NCBI GenBank assembly: GCA_964542855.1
Contig: CAZIWJ010000030.1
Location: forward strand, 1 to 23,005
Length of the DNA: 23,005 nt
Reading direction: 5' to 3'
From: CAZIWJ01 sp964542855
GTDB lineage: Bacteria > Bacteroidota > Bacteroidia > Cytophagales > Cyclobacteriaceae
This document shows, one piece after another, positions 10,501-17,078 of this stretch (its first letter is position 1; every line of letters starts with the position of its first letter). The notes below the pieces were generated by a model. The model was given only the letters and a program-made list of their open reading frames with translations. It ran no database searches and had not been told where the DNA came from. Both the position numbers and the translations under genes were made by a program.

Positions 10501-11694
10501 TACATTATTACTGAAAATGCGGTTGGGTTCGCCCAGGTCCATGAAGGCGGCAAAGTTACGCAGGGTTTGGGTATCGCCGTTTCGGTTCAGCACGTACACT
10601 TCCACCCGGGTAACGTTTACCCCGGAAATTACTTCCGGGAAAGTATTATTAATCCAGTTTTCGTAATTATTGCGGAAGAAGTGACCCAGGAAAAAGTGAC
10701 GGTTTTCATCGTATTCCGACGAGCGGATTTCAAAGTCGCGCCGCTGGGTACCGCTTTCAATTTCAATAACGTCGCTCTGGCCGCGCTGCACGGAAGCAAC
10801 ACTGGTCCAGTACAGTTTACCAAACTGCATCTGGGTTTTAAAACCAAACAAGCTCTGGGAGCCGGTAATAAGGCTATTGCTAACCGGGAGGTTTACGTTA
10901 CCGATTTCTACCTTTTTAATGATCTCCTCTTCGTATCCGGTATATTCTACTTTTACGTTATTCTGAAAGTCGAAAGAGTTGTTATTATCGAAGTTGGCAG
11001 TTACCGAGAGCTTATCGCCAATAGTACCGATAACATTGAGGCTAATTTGCTGGTCGAACTCAAAGTTGCCGGTTCGTTGCTGCCGTACTGGAATGTTCGG
11101 GTTGGCAACCCGCTGAAAACGTCCGCCGAAATCGAGAGTAACAAAGCCATTGGGCCGAATATCGATGTATGATCCGCCGAATAATCGATCAAAAACCGGG
11201 GAGGTATATATTTTAGGAATAAGTCGGCGGCTGCTCAGGGCACTTTCCCCGTCGAGGCCTTTCGATTTGGAGATGAAGAAATCCTGCCTAATTTCGTTAG
11301 TCCGGAACCGGTCGAATTCATCGAAAGTAAGCTGGGAAGGCGGGCGGAAATCTGCTTCCCCAACCTTTTCGGAAAGCGAATAATTAATGGTAGAATCGCC
11401 GGGCTCCACGTCGATAGTAACCTCTGTAGGGTCGCTGAGAATAAGCGGGGATCGGGAATAATAATCATTGGAAGAATAAGGATCGCCGAAGCGGTAGGGC
11501 ACTTTGTAGCTGGGAAAAGTAGTAGACTCGTATTTTCGGTTAAAATTATCCGGAATCGTATCGGCAGGGGCTTTAGGCAGGTTCTGAAGCAAAGCAAAAG
11601 AAGCCATGGCCGGATAACCAGAATAGCAGAGGCCAGTGAATAGTAAAATCCCGAAAAATGCGGCCGGTGAAGGCAGGCTTCCGTAACGAATCAC
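4519..11694 (-). CDS. sprA: SprA/Sov, outer-membrane translocon of the type IX secretion system
   Basis: SprA (Sov in Porphyromonas) is the very large beta barrel (36 strands in the Flavobacterium johnsoniae structure) through which type IX substrates leave the cell. It is needed for gliding adhesin secretion. The product has 2391 residues, close to about 2400 in F. johnsoniae. Seen: signal peptide within about 1-36, a first SprA_N-type region with the characteristic block around residues 210-310 (ISLNVIGTIGDKLSVTANFD, later GSQSLFGFKTQMQFGKLYW), a region near 848 with VDDFENAATPFNL, EYIEFWMLDPF near 1001, and LWANELRVSDFDSRAGYA near 1505-1521. After that, alternating polar and aromatic beta-strand sequence runs to a C-terminal strand ending FNLAQ. 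The frame is uninterrupted. The start is GTG (11692-11694), chosen because it supplies the signal peptide; no in-frame ATG lies upstream. It follows ruvA by 21 bases and probably shares its transcript. Confidence 0.96.
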   Translation of the reverse strand: MIRYGSLPSPAAFFGILLFTGLCYSGYPAMASFALLQNLPKAPADTIPDNFNRKYESTTFPSYKVPYRFGDPYSSNDYYSRSPLILSDPTEVTIDVEPGDSTINYSLSEKVGEADFRPPSQLTFDEFDRFRTNEIRQDFFISKSKGLDGESALSSRRLIPKIYTSPVFDRLFGGSYIDIRPNGFVTLDFGGRFQRVANPNIPVRQQRTGNFEFDQQISLNVIGTIGDKLSVTANFDNNNSFDFQNNVKVEYTGYEEEIIKKVEIGNVNLPVSNSLITGSQSLFGFKTQMQFGKLYWTSVASVQRGQSDVIEIESGTQRRDFEIRSSEYDENRHFFLGHFFRNNYENWINNTFPEVISGVNVTRVEVYVLNRNGDTQTLRNFAAFMDLGEPNRIFSNNVNSNASGAGQANRNNANDLFSRLTNGNPSLRNINEVGTALEGAPFNFTKSTDFELITSARKLEEREYSVNPKLGYITLSRRLQNDELLAVAYEYTYQGQSYRVGELTEDYQNRPESDVIFLKMLRPTKINTEVPTWDLMMKNVYSLNASQITRDGFQLRVVYRDDQSGVDNPSLNEGPIKDQQLISLLGLDQLNPNNDPPADGNFDYIDDLTIDTRSGTIIFPYLEPFGSRLSDLLGDNPRLQEQLVYRSLYNTTKAESELNTQKDKFFIKGSFSSGSSNEITLPGINISEGSVVVTAGGSPLTENVDYRVDYNLGRVILLNEGVVNSGRKIRITFEKADLFNFQVRTLLGNRFDYRINDDINIGATMLFLNEQPNISRISIGDEPTRNLKYGFDVNFRKDSRFITKMVDFLPLIQTKEPSSITFNAEFAQLVPGTSNIVDGEGTSYVDDFENAATPFNLVSSYQNWALGATPRTNNDRYGQEAGGISSNFRRAKMAWYIVDNSIFYRSSSRLKPDHLPGTIANHYERAVPPQEIFPNRSRTQLNLPLPVFDVAYFPEERGPYNYNPNLNDEGRFSRSQARQNFGAITRAITSDVDFDKTNVEYIEFWMLDPFIPGENGRVRDGIRNENNTTGGTLYFNLGSISEDVIPDDRHAFENGLPPNGGNENVATNEFGRVTTAQYLNDAFDNTPSSRQNQDVGWDGYPSKPTAQGLQGENEYFSDYLNQLSPGVRAIVENDPSGDDFQYFLGTDLDQRQASIVERYKSFNGQENNSPVVQDNNIDFPVSNSIQPDNEDLNRDNTVSDLEEYYEYRVDLDPGSLQVGRNNVVDAIRDTDDNGDPVTWYLFRIPVRQPDDVVGNIQGFKTIRYLRMVLSDFVQPVVLRMANFQLVGSQWRRAEPIIEESINLESDVESDFTISVVNIEENANAGSDRIPYVLPPGFNRDRDNTSIVFREANEQSLQLDVKNLRDGESRAVFKNFGLDLINYGSIKMLLHADSRDALDGEVSGFLRLGNDADQNYYQVEVPLEMTPFGTTDPREIWPANNEINIQLGELSALKAQRNAGGGDTRRVGRYLVRIKGNPDLANINTVLIGVKNPASEDRAPKSVRLWANELRVSDFDSRAGYATNARTSIQLADLATVNASTNFTSFGFGGIQSRVSERTREETFGYDVSANVALDKFLPSKFRVKLPMYVSYENTDITPQFDPQNDDILLTDRLRAFDTDARRNEYRDIVTDQTTRRSINFINVRKERNPEREKNHFFDISNFSLSYAYSNVVRSNFDIAKREQRNYQGSLNYTYNFPQLSIKPFANMKGLNSPWFKLIKDFNFSPVPTSVTVRGELNRRFVETRYRNATTLGSLNPIYEKSLTFNRNYNLRWNFTSNLSLDYNARANAVIDEPEDQINGAINTNEEQQYVLDQILNGGRLKNFNQQISANYRVPFNKIPITDWISADARYSAGYSWQAGALNVVERFGNSLQNNREQSASGKVDFVKLYNKIDYLKQINSPRRRRRSRQAQDEEESANQPKLFNAILRTLMSVRSVNATYSVTDGTRLAGFQPSPALFGFDQDFDAPGVPFVLGSQDPGIRLQAAQNGWLSTSDSLTTPFSQSRSVNLNLQASIEPIRDFRIRVDAKKTKTDRYQEIFRRPGDNELDEDGRNDGGYISVNPTRSGNYSISFLSIRTAFISDDENNNSPVFEEFVSNRTRIREQLEFLNPNETLSYDSLSQDVLIPAFIGAYSGADPLDVGLNPFPNIPMPNWQVDYSGLTKLLPQLADVFTSVSLRHAYRSTYSVNNYTSFLNYNDPNQLELNNQVENYRPELLNESVDNGNTFAPVYVIQQVTISEQFSPLIGINVRTKSRLTANLSYRRERNLTLQLTNSQVTEQRSQDISMELGFTKSKFKLPFRVQGRTITLDNDITFRMNVSLRDTETVQRRINEGSTVTNGNLNLQIRPTLSYVLNEKLSLNFYFERTVNEPRVTTSPRRTTTAFGAQLRFNLAQ

Positions 11695-11715
11695 TTTATG
11701 AAATCGGATAATGAT

Positions 11716-12333
11716 TTATGACGTAGTTTTGAGTGCTTTTTTGATCAGGTCTTCCAGTTTCAACTCATTAATACTCTGGTCCTTAACGGCAACTTTCATG
11801 ATGCGGTCCACACTTTTAAGTGCCGTATTTTTATTGATCCCCAGCACTTCTAGTGCAGCTAACGCTTCTTCGCGCATGGTATTGTATTCGTCGCCAACCG
11901 GGAATGTACCTTTTGTTGCATCCATGCTACCGGCAGATTTTTTCAGTTTATCCTGCAACTCAAGCACAACCCGCTGGGCCGTCTTGGCTCCAATTCCTTT
12001 CACTTGCTGAATACGTTTTACATCACCGTGCGAAATAACCTGGATAATTTCATCGGCCTGGAGCGAAGAAAGAAAAGTAAGGGCTGTATTTGGGCCAATG
12101 CCCGATACCCCGATCAGGTAACGAAATATTTCCCGTTCATTTTCGGTGAAAAAACCGAATAGCTGTTGCAAATCCTCTCGCACGTAAAGGTGCGTATACA
12201 GCTTGCAGGCTTCCTGTTTCAGTTGCTCGTAGGTACTGAGGGGAATTTTAATTTCGTACCCAATTCCGTTAGCTTCTACTGTAGCAGTAGTAGGATCTTT
12301 CTGCACTAGTTTTCCCTTGATGTAGGCGTACAT
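11716..12333 (-). CDS. ruvA: Holliday junction branch migration protein RuvA
   Basis: RuvA binds four-way DNA junctions and loads the RuvB helicase for branch migration. The 205-residue product has the normal layout: N-terminal OB fold (about 1-62), a domain with two helix-hairpin-helix motifs, VSGIGPNTAL (76-85) and VKGIGAKTAQ (111-120), a flexible linker rich in G, S and T, and the small C-terminal RuvB-binding domain (about 150-205). Length and motifs are standard, so it should be functional. Neither ruvB nor ruvC is in the window. It is the first gene of a probable ruvA-sprA unit. From memory this neighbourhood recurs in other Bacteroidota, but I cannot check that here. A good promoter candidate lies 20 bases before the ATG. 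Confidence 0.96.
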   Translation of the reverse strand: MYAYIKGKLVQKDPTTATVEANGIGYEIKIPLSTYEQLKQEACKLYTHLYVREDLQQLFGFFTENEREIFRYLIGVSGIGPNTALTFLSSLQADEIIQVISHGDVKRIQQVKGIGAKTAQRVVLELQDKLKKSAGSMDATKGTFPVGDEYNTMREEALAALEVLGINKNTALKSVDRIMKVAVKDQSINELKLEDLIKKALKTTS

Positions 12334-12353
12334 ACGGTTATAATTAAAACGAA

Positions 12354-12386
12354 TAAATCTAACGAAGATTATCGGTATATGTCAAA
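12354..12386 (-). promoter_or_regulatory. Candidate promoter for ruvA-sprA
   Basis: On the minus strand: TTTG (12383-12386), a 21-base spacer, then TAGATTTA (12354-12361), which differs from TAnnTTTG only in its last base. The -7 box ends 20 bases before the ruvA ATG. Both boxes and the spacing fit the Bacteroidota sigma-A pattern. This is a pattern match only. Confidence 0.45.
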
Positions 12387-12541
12387 CAGCATTCAATAAT
12401 TAACCTTTTGAAAAGCAGGACAATAAAAGGTGTTGTACCGGTAAATTTCCCATTCCAGTAATGTTTGGTAATTAATTGGATTTTTGAAGGTGGAAATACG
12501 TATTAGATTGACGAATTATTTTCAGGTATCACGCAGAAATG

Positions 12542-12549
12542 TAAATTTG
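12542..12549 (+). promoter_or_regulatory. Candidate -7 promoter element directly before the receptor phosphatase
   Basis: TAAATTTG matches TAnnTTTG exactly and ends 5 bases before the GTG start at 12555. A transcript begun at the usual distance would start at or near the GTG, giving little or no leader. The -33 side is poor: TTTC with an 18-base spacer is the best candidate. Confidence 0.35.
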
Positions 12550-12554
12550 GAACT

Positions 12555-14822
12555 GTGAAAGCGTACTTATCAATTATATCATGTATACTAGGCCTCGTAT
12601 TGCCTTTGCAAACCTATGCGGCAGTACAGCAAGAGGCCATGCCCGGTAGCAGGGAGTACGTTGACTCGCTTAATCAACAGGCTACGGAAATTGAACTTTC
12701 CCGCCCCGATACTTCTTTTGTTCTGGCTTTCAGGGCACTTGATCAGGCCCGTGAGCTCGACTACACGGAAGGGGTTGGAGATGCCTACCTGAATATTGCC
12801 CGTCTTTACAATTCTAATAAAAAGTATAACTGGGACAGCGTACAGTTTTACCTGAACCTGACCGTTGACCTTTACGGTGAAAGTAATGATTCGCTGAAAA
12901 TAGCAGAGGCTTACTTCGATATGTGCTTCTCCTGTTACCAGTATGATAACTACGCCATGGCCATTGAGTACTGCGAACAGGCCAAAAGAATTTTCCAGAA
13001 TGCCAATCAGTTGCTGAACTACGCCCGGGTGCTGTCGCTGATGTGTGAGGTACACAATTACATGGGCAGTAATGAGCTGGCAACCAAGCTGGGCATCGAG
13101 TCGCTGCGCATTTTCGATGAGCTGGAAGTGCACGATGAAAAAGCCAGGCTGCTGAAAACCCTGGGCAGTATTCATTTCGATTTACAGAGTTTTAACAAGG
13201 CCAAGCGTTACTTCAACCAGTCGATGGAACTGGCGCGCAGGCACGAACTGAACGCCACATTATCGTCGGTTCATATCAGCCTCGGGGAAGTAGCCCTGGA
13301 ACGCCGGGAGTACGATACGGCGATGTATTACTTCAACGAAGCCCTGGCTATTGACCAGGCTAACAACGATGTTTCGGGAACCGCTTATTCGTACTACAAT
13401 ATTGGTAAAACCTACACGCTGGTGGGGGAAAACGAAAAGGCCGTTAACCAGTTGAAAACCGGGCTGAATATTGCCGAGCAGTACAGCAACCTGATGCTGC
13501 GGGCCCGGGTACTGCTGGAATTCGGTAGGGCTTACTACAATATGGAGTCGTACGAAAAGGCCATCGATTACCTGAAGCAAAGCCTGGAACAGGCACAGAA
13601 AATTAATTCGTTGGCTCTACTCCGCGATTGTTATCTCACGCTGGCGAAGTATTACGACAAGATGGGCGACCTGGAAAACGCCCTGATCCATTTCAAATTG
13701 TTTTCCCTGCTTAAAGATCGGATGTACCGGGAAGAAAGTACCAAGCGGATTACGGAAATTGAAACCATGTACGAGCTCGATAAGAAAGAGCAGCAAATTT
13801 CATTGCTAAAGAAGGAGAACCGGATCCAGTTGCTGGAAGCCAAAGACCGTAATTTCACTATTGTAGGTTTGTTCTTTTTCCTCGGGCTTACCGGCATTGT
13901 GCTGGGGGTTATGTTCAGTAAGTACCGCCTGAAGAACCGGAAAAATGTGGAGCTTGAAATGCAGCGCGATGCCATTGACCAGCAGAGGCGAAAAATTGAG
14001 CTGCAGCGTGATGAAATTATTTCCAAAAGCGATGAAATTAACCTGAAAAACCGCGATATAACCGATAGTATTATTTACGCCCAGCGTATTCAGCTATCGG
14101 TTCTTCCCGACCAGGAAGAACTTAAAGATATTTTCCCGGATTCGTTCGTGTTCTACAAGCCCAAAGCTATTGTAAGCGGCGACTGCTACTGGGTACACCG
14201 TACAGGTTCCAGGGTTATCTTTGCCGCCCTCGATTGCACCGGCCATGGGGTGCCCGGCGCTTTCATGACCATCCTGGCAAACTCAATTCTCAATCAGCTG
14301 GTCATTGAAAACAAAGCCACTTCTCCTAATGTAATCCTGCACCTGATGGACAAACGAATTCGTGAAGCGTTACACCAGCGCAACGGATACAACGGGGAAG
14401 AAGCCATGAACGATGGCCTGGATATGGCCGTTTGCTTCATCGATCTGGATACACTTGAAGTACAGTTTAGCGGGGCGCAAATGTCTGTTTATTGTGGCTG
14501 CCCTGAAGGAGGTTTTCATGAACTGAAAGGCACCCGTTACTCATTGGGAGGTACCCAGTTCGACCAGAAGAGCTTTACCAACGAAACCTTGCACCTGCAC
14601 CGGGGAAGTATGATTTACTTCGCTTCCGATGGTTTTCAGGACCAGTTTGGCGGAGAAAAAGATAAAAAGTTTATGAAAGCCCGGTTTCGTGAAATGCTGC
14701 AAAGCTTTACGCAACACTCTACTGCACAGCAGTATCGGTGCCTGGAAAGTACTTTCGAAAATTGGAAAAGTGAGCAGGAACAAACCGATGATGTGATGGT
14801 TATTGGAGTTCGGTTTTCCTGA
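12555..14822 (+). CDS. TPR-repeat receptor-like SpoIIE/PP2C-family serine phosphatase
   Basis: Probable membrane sensor that dephosphorylates serine/threonine residues of cytoplasmic partners. Layout of the 755 residues: signal peptide (about 1-22, ending QTYA), about seven TPR-like helical repeats (about 50-390) predicted to be outside the cytoplasmic membrane, a coiled coil (about 395-432), one membrane helix (434-455), a second coiled coil (about 460-505), then a SpoIIE-type PP2C domain (about 510-755). Metal-binding motifs are present: SGDCYW (D543), ALDCTGHGVPGAFM (D560), SDGFQDQFGG (D692) and TDDVMVIGV (D745/D746), so the enzyme should be active. GTG at 12555 is chosen because it gives the signal peptide; the next in-frame ATG (residue 29) would remove it. 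Divergent from ruvA-sprA across 221 bases. Signal and target are unknown. Such proteins are abundant in Bacteroidota. Confidence 0.9.
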   Translation: MKAYLSIISCILGLVLPLQTYAAVQQEAMPGSREYVDSLNQQATEIELSRPDTSFVLAFRALDQARELDYTEGVGDAYLNIARLYNSNKKYNWDSVQFYLNLTVDLYGESNDSLKIAEAYFDMCFSCYQYDNYAMAIEYCEQAKRIFQNANQLLNYARVLSLMCEVHNYMGSNELATKLGIESLRIFDELEVHDEKARLLKTLGSIHFDLQSFNKAKRYFNQSMELARRHELNATLSSVHISLGEVALERREYDTAMYYFNEALAIDQANNDVSGTAYSYYNIGKTYTLVGENEKAVNQLKTGLNIAEQYSNLMLRARVLLEFGRAYYNMESYEKAIDYLKQSLEQAQKINSLALLRDCYLTLAKYYDKMGDLENALIHFKLFSLLKDRMYREESTKRITEIETMYELDKKEQQISLLKKENRIQLLEAKDRNFTIVGLFFFLGLTGIVLGVMFSKYRLKNRKNVELEMQRDAIDQQRRKIELQRDEIISKSDEINLKNRDITDSIIYAQRIQLSVLPDQEELKDIFPDSFVFYKPKAIVSGDCYWVHRTGSRVIFAALDCTGHGVPGAFMTILANSILNQLVIENKATSPNVILHLMDKRIREALHQRNGYNGEEAMNDGLDMAVCFIDLDTLEVQFSGAQMSVYCGCPEGGFHELKGTRYSLGGTQFDQKSFTNETLHLHRGSMIYFASDGFQDQFGGEKDKKFMKARFREMLQSFTQHSTAQQYRCLESTFENWKSEQEQTDDVMVIGVRFS

Positions 14823-14827
14823 AAACC
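14812..14827 (+). terminator. Probable hairpin terminator overlapping the phosphatase stop codon
   Basis: GGTTTT (14812-14817), loop CCTG and AAAACC (14822-14827) give a perfect 6-bp stem. It is followed by a pyrimidine- and T-rich stretch (CTTGTTATATTTCTCTTCTT). The TGA stop (14820-14822) lies in the loop and stem. The T-tract is interrupted, so this is a moderate call. Confidence 0.4.
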
Positions 14828-14933
14828 CTTGTTATATTTCTCTTCTTAATGTTAAAATAATTACCGAATTTATTAATATAGTTTAATTTTATTACCTTTA
14901 TGCCATTCCTGGTAAGCAGCAAGTGGTACTGGT

Positions 14934-15512
14934 ATGAGAAGAGCAGCTACATTAATATTTTCATGCATCTTGTTTTCTGCACCTGTTGTGGCCCAGAATA
15001 ACCTGCAAAAAATTCTGGATGTTATTGAATACCATGGTGTTTACACACAAAGTAATAACACGCTGGTTGTCCTCGATAGTACTGCTAATCATCTGCATCT
15101 GGAAATAGCCGATTTATTTAATTCTTCGCTTACCGAATCGGAAATGATTGAAGTGGTTAGGAGAAACATGATTCACCACGTTTACCTTGTTTTTACTTAC
15201 AGCGATACGGAAGCAGTAACGCTTACTTCAAGGCCTTTGGTACACGACCGATATACGGGAAAAGTAGTGGCTCCCAAGCCGTTAAGGCACACAATTTACC
15301 TGAATCGTAAAGATGCCATTGCAATGGTTCAGAAGTACTTTAATTTCACCGATACGCGCTACTTGTTCACTTCTGAAGATCCGGATTTGAAATCACCTAC
15401 CTACCCGTCGCGTTACCTGGAAGCCATGATATACCAGGGGCGCGGAAAGCCCGGCCTGCACAGCATTTACCAGGAACTTATTTATCCTCACCTGTTCTCT
15501 GATCTTAAGTAA
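14934..15512 (+). CDS. Exported protein of unknown function
   Basis: I do not recognise this 192-residue protein. It begins with a clear signal peptide: MRR, a hydrophobic stretch with C11, then PVVAQ, with likely cleavage after A20. C11 is inside the hydrophobic core and not in a good lipobox, so a soluble or surface-exposed product is more likely than a lipoprotein. The mature part (about 172 residues) has no cysteine and no further membrane segment. It mixes beta-like stretches (NTLVVLDSTANHLHLEI, HHVYLVFTYS) with tyrosine-rich segments. It follows the receptor phosphatase by 111 bases on the same strand, after a likely terminator. TACCTTTA at 14893-14900, one base off the -7 pattern, could give it its own promoter. 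Its last 8 bases overlap the end of the convergent 197-residue gene. The single long frame and signal peptide support a real gene. Confidence 0.7.
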   Translation: MRRAATLIFSCILFSAPVVAQNNLQKILDVIEYHGVYTQSNNTLVVLDSTANHLHLEIADLFNSSLTESEMIEVVRRNMIHHVYLVFTYSDTEAVTLTSRPLVHDRYTGKVVAPKPLRHTIYLNRKDAIAMVQKYFNFTDTRYLFTSEDPDLKSPTYPSRYLEAMIYQGRGKPGLHSIYQELIYPHLFSDLK

Positions 15513-16098
15513 GCAGGGAAACCAGTTGTTGAAAATGGTAAACCGCCCGGAGTGGGAGTTCGGGGTAGCTGCGGGTCTCCATGGTATAACTCACTTTTAC
15601 GAACGGGTGGTTCCTGAGAAGATGCATCAGTTCGTGAGTAGAAAGTTCAGTGGCTTTCCGGAAATTATCAGGCGAATAGTGGTATTCCCACGGACTGGCA
15701 TTGACCCCAATCCAGGGTTGAGTGCTAATTAACGGTTTCAGGTTGTTAATGAGCGATTCCCTGTAGTGAAATAAATCATTGCCTTTCAAAAACAGGGTAA
15801 AACTAAACCGGTCGCTCCACCAGTACATGGTGCGAAATAAAAATATCGATGAATCGGAAAAGTAGCGTGGGTAGTCCAGCACGATGTAGGGGAGCCCCTG
15901 GTAATTATCGCCTTTACCTATTTTACCGGCAAGAGCCAGCGCGTTATCAGGATAAATATCCTGGTGAGATGTAACAGGCTCCTTTAATTGTTCCTCCGTT
16001 TCGGCAAAAAGCGTTACCAGCTTCTGAATAATCTGCTGTTTGGCAAGGAGGAAGTCTGAATTGAGCAGGTAATTAAGTTCTTTTTCGGAGAAGTTCAT
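15505..16098 (-). CDS. Conserved-looking cytoplasmic protein of unknown function (197 residues)
   Basis: Not recognised by family name. No signal peptide and no membrane helix. An N-terminal helical part (about 1-45) is followed by an aromatic-rich central part (GLPYIVLDYPRYF, TMYWWSDRF, FTLFLKGND) and a tail that includes NASPWEYHY. The density of W, Y and F suggests a folded alpha/beta domain. The ATG (16096-16098) follows the stop of the 75-residue gene directly (TAAATG), so the two are almost certainly translated from one message and probably work together. It overlaps the convergent exported-protein gene by 8 bases at the 3' end. No motif points to an enzyme class. Confidence 0.75.
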   Translation of the reverse strand: MNFSEKELNYLLNSDFLLAKQQIIQKLVTLFAETEEQLKEPVTSHQDIYPDNALALAGKIGKGDNYQGLPYIVLDYPRYFSDSSIFLFRTMYWWSDRFSFTLFLKGNDLFHYRESLINNLKPLISTQPWIGVNASPWEYHYSPDNFRKATELSTHELMHLLRNHPFVKVSYTMETRSYPELPLRAVYHFQQLVSLLT

Positions 16099-16326
16099 TT
16101 AGTCGAGGCTGTCGGCACTCTGAATAACCCGCAAAACCAATTGATGGCGATCGTTATCTTTATCAATAACCTGGAACTTAACAACCGGGTTATCGGCTTT
16201 CAGGTCGGCATCAACTTCGGCTATTTTGTAATCGGGGATTTTACTTTCAAGTTCTTGTTGAATACCAACAATAGCCTCGGCCATGGCTACTTCCAGGGAA
16301 CTGGGATTATAGTGAGTGGTTTTCAT
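16099..16326 (-). CDS. Small protein of unknown function (75 residues), coupled to the 197-residue gene
   Basis: A 75-residue acidic protein with no signal peptide or membrane segment. Residues about 8-32 look like an amphipathic helix (SLEVAMAEAIVGIQQELESK). The rest reads as beta strands (YKIAEVDADLK, PVVKFQVIDKDNDRHQLVLRVI). It has no cysteine and no recognisable motif. The stop TAA touches the next ATG with no base between, a classic arrangement for translational coupling. It lies 135 bases downstream of the NUDIX gene, in a gap with no clear promoter match. Although short, the coherent helix-then-sheet composition and the coupling support a real gene. It might be a partner or chaperone of the 197-residue protein; that is a guess from position alone. 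Confidence 0.65.
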   Translation of the reverse strand: MKTTHYNPSSLEVAMAEAIVGIQQELESKIPDYKIAEVDADLKADNPVVKFQVIDKDNDRHQLVLRVIQSADSLD

Positions 16327-16461
16327 AAATTTTTTAATTTGGTAAGGGAAGAAAAAGATTAAATAATCATTTTCCTACCGTTACCGGTGCAGCAGTTATA
16401 CGATTAACGTAAGAATATTAATTAAAAAAACAGGTTATCAGCCGTATTCTCTACTGCCGGT

Positions 16462-16974
16462 TTACGATCGTACCAACGTTTCGTTGAATATATTACGAGC
16501 GGCAAGCCAGTCTTTTAACGCATAACCGGTAGCTGATGGCCAGGGGCGTAATTTTTCTACAGGAACCTTCTTAATGGCTTCCAGTTCTTCGCCAACAATA
16601 ATTTCGCCCCGCGCCCTCACGTGGAAAGCAATGATAAGTTCATTTCGTTTGGGGTAAGGGTAGTGGCCTACGAAAGAAACTATTTCCCCCTCAGTTCCAA
16701 TTTCCTCTTTCATTTCACGCAGCATACCTTCTTCAACACTCTCCTCTGCTTCCATGAAACCGGTAAGCAAACCGTACCAGCCTTCAGGCCATCCATGGTT
16801 ACGGGTAAGCACAATCTGACCTTCATGTTCTACAATTCCGGCAACAACGGGGCGCGGATTATCCCAGAACGTATATCCACAGGAATCATCAGTACAAATA
16901 AGCCGGATTCGGCCACTTCGTTCCCGCCAGTCCAGTTTACTGGTACAAACAGGGCAATAGGTTAATGCTGACAT
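16462..16974 (-). CDS. NUDIX hydrolase with N-terminal zinc ribbon
   Basis: Pyrophosphohydrolase acting on nucleoside diphosphate-X compounds. The 170-residue protein starts with a zinc ribbon: C7-P-V-C10, then C27 and C32. A NUDIX fold follows with a full NUDIX box at residues 72-94: G72, E78, R86-E87 and E90-E91, followed by G93. The zinc ribbon plus NUDIX box resembles NudC-type NADH pyrophosphatases, but those are longer and have the SQPWPFPxS motif after the box. Here only RPWPSATGYAL occurs near the C-terminus, so NADH specificity is not supported and the substrate stays open. It stands alone in its strand context, with 104 bases upstream and 135 downstream. ATG at 16974 directly precedes the zinc ribbon, as in relatives. 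Confidence 0.92.
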   Translation of the reverse strand: MSALTYCPVCTSKLDWRERSGRIRLICTDDSCGYTFWDNPRPVVAGIVEHEGQIVLTRNHGWPEGWYGLLTGFMEAEESVEEGMLREMKEEIGTEGEIVSFVGHYPYPKRNELIIAFHVRARGEIIVGEELEAIKKVPVEKLRPWPSATGYALKDWLAARNIFNETLVRS

Positions 16975-17078
16975 AATTATTTGTTTACTTCGAATAAGGT
17001 AACCTAATAAGCATTAAATTATGCTGTTATTTTGGTTCACTCATAACCAATGTAAGATAGAAGCCGGGAATACCATGG

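Noticed and set aside
10567..11172. A 201-codon plus-strand open frame inside sprA.
   Set aside because: Shadow of sprA; no motif, and sprA is continuous and conserved across this part.
12404..12450. CCTTTT...AAAAGG inverted repeat in the divergent ruvA-phosphatase region as an operator.
   Set aside because: Low-complexity arms 18 bases apart in an A/T-rich spacer; expected by chance.
12588..13175. A 195-codon minus-strand open frame opposite the receptor phosphatase.
   Set aside because: Antisense shadow of the TPR region, with no independent support.
16424..16430. Run of seven A (seven T on the minus strand) downstream of the NUDIX gene as a terminator.
   Set aside because: No convincing stem precedes it; the nearby CCG/CGG pairing is only three bases.
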